Source: an uncultured Clostridium sp.
GTDB lineage: Bacteria > Bacillota > Clostridia > Clostridiales > Clostridiaceae
DNA length: 6,142 bases
Reading direction: 5' to 3'
Assembly (NCBI RefSeq): GCF_934754915.1
Contig: NZ_CAKVKB010000168.1
Coordinates: forward strand, 1 to 6,142
In this document: piece by piece, positions 1 through 6,101 of the stretch
Numbering within the stretch: the stretch's first letter is position 1
Layout: each line of letters opens with the position of its first letter
Translations under genes and position numbers: made by a program
Notes under the pieces: generated by a model
Seen by the model: the letters and a program-made list of their open reading frames with translations, nothing else
The model's database searches: none
What the model was told of the DNA's origin: nothing

Positions 1-1490
1 TCATTTTTTCCAAGGTCTGGATCTATTTCAGTTGCATCATCAACTGTCTGATTTTTACCTTCCTGTACAGTTGTATAAGCATCTGAATCTTTATCCCAGG
101 CAACTAAGGAATTTTTATCATATACATCTATCTGATCAAATGATCTGTCACATGCATACATATCCTTAAATTCTTTTCCATCAAACATCTTGATTTTACC
201 TTTGTAAATTGCCCAAGTGTTTCCATCAACATCTATTGAAAAATCATAAGCATCAGTATCATCATCTTCTACCTGCATAACTATTCTTGTATCAATATCT
301 TTATATTTATTTCCTTTTATTTCATCTTTTTGAACATCCAACTTAGCTTTTCCTAATTTTAATTTAGCTGTAGTTATCTGATCACTTTTACTTTCGTAAG
401 TTACATATAAATAACCATCTTTTACAGCAAACTTAGCTCCATTTTCAAATACTGTATTATATGCATCATAGCTGCTGTCATCTGCATCTTCAAACATTCC
501 ATTATCTAATTGATAACTTTCTATATTCTTAGGTGTATATGCTCCATCTTCTTTATCTCCTTGAGATTTAGAAATTTTTTGGACAAATTTTTGTTCTGTT
601 TTCTTTGTAGTTGAAGCATTATCATCAAAAACATAATTTCCATTTGCATCTGTTCCATAATATACAACTTCTACAGTTGTTAATGCATATATATTATCCT
701 TGTCTTGAGCTAGTGCTTTCATTTCTTTTAAATTTAATTTTAAAGCTTCATCTCTATATACTTTTCCGTATTTTTCTATTGAAGTTGCTTTACCTTTTCT
801 TGCATTATATACATATAAGTTAGCTCTATATGAAGTATCTATATATTTACCACTTTCATTTACAAAACCAGTAAATGCACTTTCTCCAAAATTCACTGCT
901 GTTCCAGTTGTTGTGGCAGTTTTTTCTGAATCAAGTTTATTTAAGACACTTGATTCTGTTGTTGCAACATATTGATACCATACTTCTCCAAATTGTTCAT
1001 TAAATAATTTAAGTGTATCAACATATTTTGAATCAATTTTATTTGCATCATCTGAAATACCATTATATCTTTCAGCTTTCTTCAATCCTGAAATCAATTT
1101 TGATTCAGCTGTATTTTTCTTTTCTTCAGCACTTTCATCATCTGCAACTTTACCAGTTGATAAATCTACTAAATAATCATCACTATTTCCATCTTCAGTA
1201 ACATAAGCATATTTAGTTCCAAATTTTGATTTTATCTCATATTCTTCTAAATCTTCAATGAAAGAATCTTTATTAGTTCCTTTGTTGTACCATATTCCTG
1301 TGTCATCATCATCAGTTCTATAACCTTCATAAACATATTTTCCATTTTCAAAAGCTATAGCTTCTTTAATTGTCCCTTCTCTATTTCCTAACTTTTCTAA
1401 CGCCATTGCTGGTGTCATTGAAGCTGCCATTGATGTTACTGATGCAGCTGCTAGTAAAAATGCTGTTAATTTTGTTCCTCTATTAATCAT
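1..1490 (-). CDS. Secreted cell-surface protein A, paralogue of the 3958-5970 product; 3' end outside window
   Basis: The frame is open from ATG at 1490 to the left edge, giving 496 whole codons with no stop. The ATG follows GGGAGG (1499-1504) with an 8-base spacer. The product begins MINRGTKLTAFLLAAASVTS and has a signal peptide with likely cleavage after PAMA (residue 30). The rest aligns over nearly its full length with protein C: shared blocks include FGTKYAYVTEDGN, DLSTGKV, VWYQYV, AQDKDNIYAL, FVQKISKS, YDKNSL and YTTVQEGKNQTVDDA. It is about 40 residues shorter than C, mostly through indels in three low-complexity segments. The window ends at a position matching C residue about 536, just before the wall-binding repeats of C, so such repeats probably follow beyond the edge (inference). 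I recognise no catalytic motif and no named family for the main domain. Promoter candidate at 1808-1838, leaving a leader of about 310 bases. Confidence 0.93.
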   Translation of the reverse strand, partial: MINRGTKLTAFLLAAASVTSMAASMTPAMALEKLGNREGTIKEAIAFENGKYVYEGYRTDDDDTGIWYNKGTNKDSFIEDLEEYEIKSKFGTKYAYVTEDGNSDDYLVDLSTGKVADDESAEEKKNTAESKLISGLKKAERYNGISDDANKIDSKYVDTLKLFNEQFGEVWYQYVATTESSVLNKLDSEKTATTTGTAVNFGESAFTGFVNESGKYIDTSYRANLYVYNARKGKATSIEKYGKVYRDEALKLNLKEMKALAQDKDNIYALTTVEVVYYGTDANGNYVFDDNASTTKKTEQKFVQKISKSQGDKEDGAYTPKNIESYQLDNGMFEDADDSSYDAYNTVFENGAKFAVKDGYLYVTYESKSDQITTAKLKLGKAKLDVQKDEIKGNKYKDIDTRIVMQVEDDDTDAYDFSIDVDGNTWAIYKGKIKMFDGKEFKDMYACDRSFDQIDVYDKNSLVAWDKDSDAYTTVQEGKNQTVDDATEIDPDLGKN

Positions 1491-1512
1491 AATTTTTTCC
1501 TCCCAAGATCTT

Positions 1513-1540
1513 TACAATTGACAATGGACGATTGACAATT
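1513..1540. repeat. Four tandem heptamers in the leader of gene A
   Basis: On the plus strand the units are TACAATT, GACAATG, GACGATT and GACAATT, a 28-base run of four 7-base units that differ at one or two positions each. The run ends 9 bases from the GGGAGG ribosome binding site of gene A on the 5' side of that gene. It resembles the short tandem heptamer repeats (ATTGTCA type) scattered through intergenic DNA of several bacteria; that family link is from memory. No such run is present in the leader of paralogue C, so it was gained in A or lost in C. Confidence 0.75.
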
Positions 1541-1800
1541 ATTTTCGAAATCTTATTTGATTTCTTTCATTAATTTCTTAATTTCTTTATTTGAAATTTT
1601 ATCATTTTGTTTTTTATCATTCATTCATAATTATTTAAATTATTTTACTTATCACATTTTTTTATAATATTTATTTTGTTTTAAAAAGCAGCCGCAATTC
1701 AATGATATCATTTTATCTTATTCATCATAATTATTACTTTTATCCTTGTTTTTTATTTTTATCCAATATATATACAAAATAAAAATTTATTTCCTCATTT
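1541..1800 (-). other. AT-rich leader of gene A, no confident gene
   Basis: This stretch lies between the promoter candidate and the heptamers and would be transcribed as untranslated leader. Reading all frames I see only short frames. The longest of note is a 23-codon frame (1624-1553, minus; MNDKKQNDKISNKEIKKLMK...) that is Lys-rich and plausible in composition but has no ribosome binding site. At 1685-1694 the minus strand reads GCGGCTGCTTTTT-like sequence, which looks like the right half of a terminator whose left half is missing. A 12-bp palindrome lies beside it. The overall impression is decayed DNA or a long structured leader; neither can be proved here. Confidence 0.4.
1701..1712. 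repeat. 12-bp perfect palindrome AATGATATCATT
   Basis: A perfect palindrome in the leader of gene A, about 210 bases 5' of its start codon. It could be a regulator-binding dyad, but in DNA this AT-rich a 12-bp palindrome can arise by chance, and no second copy is present in the control regions of B or C. Confidence 0.3.
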
Positions 1801-1807
1801 TCACTAT

Positions 1808-1838
1808 ATTATACAAGATTTAAATTTAATTTTGGTAC
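1808..1838 (-). promoter_or_regulatory. Promoter candidate of gene A (GTACC-type module)
   Basis: On the minus strand GTACCAAAA (1838-1830), 16 bases, then TATAAT (1813-1808), followed by ATAGTGAAAATGAGGAAAT. The -10 is a perfect sigma-70 hexamer preceded by TG. The -35 side is not TTGACA; instead the GTACCAAAA box is conserved at the same spacing in two other places in the window, including upstream of the paralogous gene C. Transcription would start near 1801, giving a leader of about 310 bases. Confidence 0.6.
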
Positions 1839-1857
1839 TTTTTAAATTAAATAATTT

Positions 1858-1914
1858 TTATAAAAAAATAAAAAGCTATAATTGACATAAAAACCAATTA
1901 TAGCTTTTTATTTT
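1858..1914 (-). terminator. Long stem-loop terminator between B and A, probably bidirectional
   Basis: Positions 1865-1884 pair perfectly with 1895-1914, a 20-bp stem with a 10-base loop (ACATAAAAAC on the plus strand). The stem core is AAAAAGCTATAATTG. Runs of T follow the stem on the minus strand and runs of A precede it, so it could also stop plus-strand transcription. It sits 25 bases upstream of the A promoter box, so it insulates gene A from transcription coming from the B side. Its core is related to the B terminator (both AAAGCT..AATTGG...TAGCTTTT on the minus strand), suggesting duplication. Confidence 0.85.
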
Positions 1915-1946
1915 ATGCTTATTCAAATCAACATTAATTCTTTTGT
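1862..1946 (-). ncRNA. Possible short RNA from an orphan promoter to the 1865-1914 terminator
   Basis: A promoter-like module (1983-1953) points into this stretch and the 20-bp stem-loop ends it, with no open frame longer than a few codons in between (ATG-TTG-ATT-TGA near 1927). A transcript beginning about 7 bases after the -10 would be roughly 80-85 bases, ending in a stem and U-tract, which is the shape of an intrinsically terminated small RNA. The alternative is a leftover promoter and terminator from a deleted gene. The call rests on layout only; no RNA family is recognised. Confidence 0.25.
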
Positions 1947-1952
1947 CGCTAT

Positions 1953-1983
1953 ATTATACATTTTTTTCACTTTATTTCGGTAC
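1953..1983 (-). promoter_or_regulatory. Orphan copy of the GTACC-type promoter module
   Basis: On the minus strand GTACCGAAA (1983-1975), 16 bases, TATAAT (1958-1953), then ATAGCGACAA. The layout and the bases after the -10 match the copies before genes A and C. No gene follows: the next element is the stem-loop at 1865-1914. Confidence 0.5.
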
Positions 1984-2007
1984 TATTTCATTAAAATTAC
2001 CCCTCCT
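1983..2007 (-). promoter_or_regulatory. Orphan ribosome binding site with a two-codon frame
   Basis: AGGAGGGG (2007-2000) is followed after 8 bases by ATG-AAA-TAG (1991-1983). The Shine-Dalgarno sequence and spacing are as good as those of the real genes here, but the frame stops after two codons, and the TAG runs straight into the GTACC box of the orphan promoter. The site resembles the B ribosome binding site (GAGGAGGGGTATTT). It may be the preserved 5' end of a lost gene or a minimal leader frame; a lost gene seems the simpler reading. Confidence 0.45.
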
Positions 2008-2052
2008 AATCTCTTCTTCAAATATTTAGAGAATAAATTTTCTGTAGACAGA

Positions 2053-2147
2053 GCAATTTTACTTGTGAATGATTAATCAATTTTAAATATAAATTAATAT
2101 ATAAGCATAAATTTAAAAACATAAATACACACATAAAAATATTCTCC
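2053..2147. other. AT-rich spacer downstream of B, nothing convincing
   Basis: Between the B terminator and the orphan ribosome binding site I see only AT-rich DNA, with a 10-bp palindrome TGATTAATCA at 2070-2079 and a short dyad TCTGT-AG-ACAGA at 2041-2052. No promoter with both hexamers and no usable open frame were found. Confidence 0.4.
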
Positions 2148-2192
2148 ATAAAAAATAAAAGCTAGAATCAGAAAGATACCAATTCCAGCTTT
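2148..2192 (-). terminator. Terminator of gene B
   Basis: On the minus strand the stem arms are AAAGCTGGAATTGG and CTGATTCTAGCTTT around the 7-base loop TATCTTT, followed by TTTTATTTTTT. The 14-bp pairing relies on three G-U wobbles, so it forms only in minus-strand RNA. This fits termination of gene B, whose TAA ends 17 bases before it. Confidence 0.85.
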
Positions 2193-2208
2193 CAACTTAA
2201 TTATTCTC

Positions 2209-3852
2209 TTATATCATTGCTCCATCAGCACCAATAGTATAACCGCCAATTCTTACATTAGTAGCCATAACTCCTCCAGCATAGAAGTAATACCATTTTC
2301 CAGAAGAACTGTCTTGGAACCATTTATTGGATACCATGTTGCCATCACTTGTGAAATAATACCAGTTTCCACCTATCTGCTTCCAGCCTACAGCCATTGA
2401 GCCGTCTTCATTCAAATAGTATGTTTTATTATTTTCATATTGGAACCCTGTGCATAAAATACCTTCTGAATTAAATTTATACCATTTGTTTGTATTTGTA
2501 TCTAAGAACCACTTACTTTTTATAGGATTTCCAATAGTATCATTATACATCCATTGGCCATATTCATTTTTTATCCATTGGTTTGGTTTTGTATTATTTT
2601 TAACTGTATTATTTGATGAATTATCAGCAGTTATTTCATTAGTTTCATTATTATTATCACTATTATTGTTATGAGAATAATCAATGCTATTGTTAGTCTG
2701 CTGTTCTTTGTTTTCATCAGTTAATTCATCTGATAATTGAGAATTGTTTGAATATGCTCTGTTTACAACAAGAGTATATGTCCTTTTATCATAATCCTTA
2801 TATGAATCTCCATCTTCTTTGTCGTCAACTCTTATTTTTATTTCATTTCTACCTTCATTCAAGTATACTCTTTTTCTATATTTTGATTCTTCTTTAACTT
2901 TATCATCATTTATTCTTACAGTATAATCATCATCTTCTGGTTCAGCTTTAAGTATAATACTATCCCAATCATTATCTAAATTAACTTCATAATAGGTTAC
3001 TTTAGGTTTAAATTGTAATCCCTTAGAGTAATCTTCTATAATTAAGTTATCTAAATATATGTCATCTTGCTTATTGTCAATTTTCCCAATTTGTACATCA
3101 GATTCATCGCCTCTATACACATAAAGATTATATGTAGACGAATCTCCATCATCATCTTTCAGTTTTATTGGAATATAATTTACTCCCTTTTCTAACTTAA
3201 TATTAACTTTGTAATTATCATCATCATCAACAACATATCCATTAATTGTAACAGTATAATCATCATCTTCAGGTTTAGCTTTTATTGTTATTGATGATAC
3301 ATCTTCACTCAAATGAACATTATAATTAAAATCATCCTCCGAAAAATTAATATTTCCTTCACTTAATGTAAGATTATCAAGATATAAATCATCACCAGAA
3401 GAAGAATGGCTGCGACTACTGCTTGATGATGAAGAATTGCCTCTTGTAATAGTCACATAATAAATACTAGTAGATTTTTCTCCATTAGGATCTTGTACTT
3501 TAATTTTAAATTTATTACTACTTCCTTTTTTTAAATCCAATGTAGCATTGCAACTTCCTGTGTCGCTTTCACTTTCATCGATAGTTATTTTATAGCTACT
3601 ATCTTTAGCTTTTGCTGTTATTTCAACTTTATCAATATTAGATTTAACTTTTCCTGTTACAGTACTTCTCTTACTTGAAAAGCTAAGACTCCCTTCATCT
3701 GTTTTCAAAGAATCCAAAAGAGCATAATCTGAATCAAAGGATGATGATGCATATACTGGTTTTACTAAATTAAAACTTTCAAATAATTCTATTGACAAAA
3801 AACTATTCAATATCATTAATAATGATATTGCTCTTTTCAATTTTTTACTCAA
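2209..3852 (-). CDS. Secreted wall-binding protein B with three cadherin-like beta-sandwich domains
   Basis: A 547-residue product. Residues 1-35 form a signal peptide (KKLKR, hydrophobic core, cleavage after PVYA). Residues 44-138, 156-248 and 265-367 are three cadherin-like beta-sandwich units (PF12733 type). The last two are clearest: each opens with YLDNL, has a central PEDDDYTV, and closes with a YxLxVxR strand. A Ser-rich linker (139-153) separates units 1 and 2. An Asn-rich linker (368-423) precedes wall-binding repeats (424-547) of the GWxxxxGxWYYFxxxGxM kind, so the protein is probably exported and held on the wall through these repeats. The Asp clusters could bind calcium, but this is inference. 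No enzyme motif is seen. Start: TTG at 3852 behind GAGGAGGGG; the next ATG is codon 13, inside the signal peptide. B lies 105 bases after gene C, past the C terminator, and has no clear promoter of its own. Confidence 0.93.
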   Translation of the reverse strand: MSKKLKRAISLLMILNSFLSIELFESFNLVKPVYASSSFDSDYALLDSLKTDEGSLSFSSKRSTVTGKVKSNIDKVEITAKAKDSSYKITIDESESDTGSCNATLDLKKGSSNKFKIKVQDPNGEKSTSIYYVTITRGNSSSSSSSRSHSSSGDDLYLDNLTLSEGNINFSEDDFNYNVHLSEDVSSITIKAKPEDDDYTVTINGYVVDDDDNYKVNIKLEKGVNYIPIKLKDDDGDSSTYNLYVYRGDESDVQIGKIDNKQDDIYLDNLIIEDYSKGLQFKPKVTYYEVNLDNDWDSIILKAEPEDDDYTVRINDDKVKEESKYRKRVYLNEGRNEIKIRVDDKEDGDSYKDYDKRTYTLVVNRAYSNNSQLSDELTDENKEQQTNNSIDYSHNNNSDNNNETNEITADNSSNNTVKNNTKPNQWIKNEYGQWMYNDTIGNPIKSKWFLDTNTNKWYKFNSEGILCTGFQYENNKTYYLNEDGSMAVGWKQIGGNWYYFTSDGNMVSNKWFQDSSSGKWYYFYAGGVMATNVRIGGYTIGADGAMI

Positions 3853-3857
3853 AAATA

Positions 3858-3866
3858 CCCCTCCTC
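3858..3866 (-). promoter_or_regulatory. Ribosome binding site fixing the TTG start of gene B
   Basis: GAGGAGGGG lies 5 bases before TTG at 3852-3850 (7 bases counted from AGGAGG). The following codons encode a typical signal-peptide N-terminus, so TTG is very probably the real start; no ATG lies in frame until codon 13. Confidence 0.85.
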
Positions 3867-3890
3867 AAATTATATATGTAAAAACAATAT

Positions 3891-3923
3891 TAAAGAAAAA
3901 GACGGAGCTTTCGCTCCGTCTTT
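3891..3923 (-). terminator. Terminator of gene C
   Basis: On the minus strand AAAGACGGAGC-GAAA-GCTCCGTCTTT forms an 11-bp perfect stem, eight pairs of it GACGGAGC, capped by a GAAA (GNRA) tetraloop and followed by TTCTTTA. It starts 35 bases after the TAA of gene C. It is by far the most GC-rich element in the intergenic DNA. It stands between C and B, so any shared transcript must read through it. Confidence 0.93.
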
Positions 3924-3957
3924 CATCAAATCACAGAAACTTGTGAATTAAAATCTA

Positions 3958-5970
3958 TTAAACCCAAGCACCTGAAGCATTTACATAGTAACCATCAACA
4001 TATTCGCTTGCAGCCATAGCTCCTGATGCCTTTAAGTAGTACCAAGTACCATTGTCTTGTATCCACTTGCTAGCAGCCATAGCTCCTGATGATTCTAAGT
4101 AGTACCAAGTACCATTATCATAGATCCATCCAGTCTTCATAGCTCCCTTAGTTCCATCTGAAACTGGGTTTAAGTAGTACCATTTACCACCATCTTGCAC
4201 CCAACCAGTTTGCATAGCACCAGCTGCATTCATGTAGTACCAAGTACCGCTTACATTAGCCCAACCTACTGTCTTAGCTCCTGTTGCATCGTAAAGAGAC
4301 CAAGTTCCATCAGTTTCTTGTACCCAACCAGTTTTAACAGTTGTATTATTGTTATCTCCTCCATTAACTAATGATGGATCAATAACTTGTGCATCATCAA
4401 CTGTTTGTTTCTTACCTTCTTGTACAGTTGTGTAAGAATCAGAATCATAATCCCAAGCGATTAATGAGTTTTTATCATATACGTCTAAAGCATTGTATGA
4501 TCTATCTGTAGAATATTGATCTTTGAATTCAGTATCATCGAACATAGCGATTTTACCTTTGTGGATTACCCAAGTATTTCCTTCTGTATCAACAGATACA
4601 GCTTTCATTCCACCTTCTGCATCATGATCGCCATCTTCTTTTAATGTTACGATATTAACATCGATATCTACACCAATCTTATTTGAAGCAAATTTTGTTG
4701 TATCTACAAGATCTGTAACATCATCATTTACAACATCTAATTTTTTAGTTCCTAATTTTAATTTGTAAACATGTACTTTATCTGAAGATGTTAAATATGA
4801 TACATATAAGTAATCACCTTTAACTGCGTATAATTCTCTTCCTTCTTCAGCATCTGAAACACTTCCGTCTTCAGTTCCTGCTAAGATAGTTGCTATTTTT
4901 CTGCTATCATCAGAATCTTCAAAGAATGGATTTGCTTTATTATCAACTTGATAAGAAACTACATCCTTTGGTAAATATGCATCATCTGCACCTGTGCTCT
5001 TTTCTCTAGATTTTGAAATCTTTTGAACAAAGTATTGAGTTACTGTTTGTGCTACTTCGCTATAATCAGCATTATAGTATTCTACATCTACAGTAGCTAA
5101 AGCATATATATTGTCTTTATCTTGAGCTAATGGTTTAAGAGCTTTTAATCTAGCTTTTATACCTTGATCTTTGTATAATTTATTGTATTTTTCAATTTTT
5201 ACAGCTTTGTTTTGTTTAGCATTGTAAATTTTTAAGTTTGCTGTATATGAAGCATCAACATATTTTCCGTTTTCATCAAAGAATCCAGTATAAATTCCTG
5301 TTTCACCGAAATATCCAGCATCTGCTGTTCCATTATTATCAACTGATATAGCTCCAGCAGTTGTAGCTACTGCACCATCAGCATTAGCTCCATTTAATGT
5401 ATTAGCATCTTTATCTATTGAAGCTCCATTTCCAGTTGTAACATATTGATACCAAACATCTCCAAATTGATTTTGGAATAATCTTACTGTATCTACATCA
5501 TCTATTCTAATAGTATGAGCACTGTCTGAAGTTTGGTTGTATCTTTCAACCTTCTTTAAAGCTGATACTAATTTACCAGTTGCAGCTTCTTGTTTGCTTT
5601 CAGCAGTTTCATCATCAACTACTTTACCAGTTGATATGTCTATTAAATATTCATCATTGTTACCATCTTCAGTAGCATATACATATTTAGTACCATACTT
5701 TGAAGTCTTAGCATCTTTGATTTCATAATTTTCTAAATCGTCGTCCATTTTTTTGTCTTTTCCTGAACCACTATTATAATAGATGAATGTTTCGTCATCA
5801 TCTTCACTTCTGTAACCATAATAAGCATATTTTCCCTCGTCATAAGCTACAGCATTTTTTACTGTACCATCTTTTTGGTTTAATTTTTCTACTGCCATTA
5901 CTGGAGTCATTGATGCAACTGATGCAGCAGCAACTAATAATGCAGTTAATTTTGTTGATCTGTTAAACAT
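3958..5970 (-). CDS. Secreted wall-binding surface protein C, paralogue of A
   Basis: A 670-residue product. Residues 1-26 are a signal peptide (MFNRSTKLTALLVAAASVAS, cleavage after PVMA). Residues 27 to about 535 form an acidic, Tyr/Asp/Lys-rich region that I cannot assign. Its recurring short strand pattern (GDYLYVSY, YKLKLGTKKLDV, GNTWVIHKGKIAMFD) hints at a beta-propeller-like fold, which is inference. After a GGDNNNTT linker, residues 547-670 hold five to six aromatic repeats (TGWVQ..G.WYYL...GAM) of the choline/glucan-binding type, the likely wall anchor. There is no cysteine and no catalytic motif. Start chosen at ATG 5970, behind AGGAGGG (5982-5988); an in-frame TTG at 6003 would place that site inside the gene. 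Control and expression signals are strong: an extended -10 promoter, a second GTACC-type promoter and a GNRA terminator, suggesting an abundant surface protein. Confidence 0.95.
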   Translation of the reverse strand: MFNRSTKLTALLVAAASVASMTPVMAVEKLNQKDGTVKNAVAYDEGKYAYYGYRSEDDDETFIYYNSGSGKDKKMDDDLENYEIKDAKTSKYGTKYVYATEDGNNDEYLIDISTGKVVDDETAESKQEAATGKLVSALKKVERYNQTSDSAHTIRIDDVDTVRLFQNQFGDVWYQYVTTGNGASIDKDANTLNGANADGAVATTAGAISVDNNGTADAGYFGETGIYTGFFDENGKYVDASYTANLKIYNAKQNKAVKIEKYNKLYKDQGIKARLKALKPLAQDKDNIYALATVDVEYYNADYSEVAQTVTQYFVQKISKSREKSTGADDAYLPKDVVSYQVDNKANPFFEDSDDSRKIATILAGTEDGSVSDAEEGRELYAVKGDYLYVSYLTSSDKVHVYKLKLGTKKLDVVNDDVTDLVDTTKFASNKIGVDIDVNIVTLKEDGDHDAEGGMKAVSVDTEGNTWVIHKGKIAMFDDTEFKDQYSTDRSYNALDVYDKNSLIAWDYDSDSYTTVQEGKKQTVDDAQVIDPSLVNGGDNNNTTVKTGWVQETDGTWSLYDATGAKTVGWANVSGTWYYMNAAGAMQTGWVQDGGKWYYLNPVSDGTKGAMKTGWIYDNGTWYYLESSGAMAASKWIQDNGTWYYLKASGAMAASEYVDGYYVNASGAWV

Positions 5971-5981
5971 AATTTTTCTTT

Positions 5982-5988
5982 CCCTCCT
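5982..5988 (-). promoter_or_regulatory. Ribosome binding site deciding the start of gene C
   Basis: AGGAGGG precedes ATG 5970 by 11 bases (12 from AGGAGG), slightly long but acceptable. An upstream in-frame TTG (6003) would add 11 charged residues encoded by the ribosome binding site itself, would hide the Arg/Lys-led signal peptide, and lies at the predicted transcript start, so it is rejected. Confidence 0.85.
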
Positions 5989-6008
5989 AAATTTACTAAT
6001 CAAAACAA

Positions 6009-6037
6009 ATTATATCATGCTTGTCTTATTATGTAAA
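6009..6037 (-). promoter_or_regulatory. Proximal promoter of gene C (extended -10)
   Basis: On the minus strand TTTACA (6037-6032; five of six to TTGACA), 17 bases, then TATAAT (6014-6009) preceded by TGA, an extended -10. Transcription would start near 6002, about 30 bases before ATG, leaving just room for the ribosome binding site. This is the best housekeeping-type promoter in the window. Confidence 0.85.
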
Positions 6038-6042
6038 GACAA
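6021..6042. promoter_or_regulatory. Inverted repeat over the -35 of the gene C promoter, operator candidate
   Basis: TTGTCTT (6021-6027) and AAGACAA (6036-6042) are perfect 7-base inverted arms with an 8-base spacer. The right arm overlaps the -35 hexamer and the left arm lies in the -35/-10 spacer, a position where a bound dimer would block RNA polymerase. It is also inside RNA made from the distal promoter, where it could fold as a weak hairpin. No matching dyad occurs before A or B. Confidence 0.45.
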
Positions 6043-6101
6043 ACATATCTTATTGTGTGATTATTTTAACTAATATGTCAAATTTCCTTTATTGTCATTA
6101 T

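Noticed and set aside
611..823. Plus-strand 70-codon frame
   Set aside because: It lies wholly inside gene A on the other strand, lacks a ribosome binding site, and its His/Leu/Tyr-rich product is the usual by-product of antisense AT-rich coding DNA.
1013..1201. Plus-strand 62-codon frame
   Set aside because: Antisense shadow of gene A with no ribosome binding site and biased His/Leu/Gln composition.
1509..1538. TTGTCA-N18-TAAAGA promoter within the heptamers of A
   Set aside because: The -10 is weak and the start would fall at the ribosome binding site; TTGTCA is simply part of each heptamer.
1553..1624. 23-codon minus-strand frame in the leader of A
   Set aside because: No Shine-Dalgarno sequence, and Lys/Asn/Ile-rich short frames are expected by chance here; kept only as a remark in the leader entry.
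2450..2674. Plus-strand 74-codon hydrophobic frame
   Set aside because: Antisense to the Asn-rich linker and wall-binding repeats of B; the hydrophobic stretch is the complement of Asn/Asp codons, not a real membrane protein.
3869..3874. TATAAT before gene B
   Set aside because: The -35 position is poor and transcription would start on the ribosome binding site; not called as a promoter, though discussed as a finding.
2061..3948. Shared 10-mer ACTTGTGAAT at 2061-2070 and 3939-3948
   Set aside because: The flanks do not align further, so it is probably chance in AT-rich spacer DNA.
3958..4332. Repeats in the 3' part of gene C as a possible CRISPR or mobile repeat
   Set aside because: The repetition is at the protein level, from the aromatic wall-binding repeats, with no constant spacer length; no CRISPR array, insertion sequence, tRNA or rRNA was seen anywhere in the window.
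5537..5728. Plus-strand 63-codon frame
   Set aside because: Antisense shadow of gene C, no ribosome binding site.
5971..6003. TTG start giving an 11-residue longer protein C
   Set aside because: The extension is encoded by the Shine-Dalgarno region itself and the TTG sits at the predicted transcript start; paralogue A starts at the matching ATG.
6076..6081. Perfect TTGACA on the minus strand upstream of C
   Set aside because: No -10-like hexamer at 15-19 bases (the sequence there is ACACAA), so it is not called a promoter.
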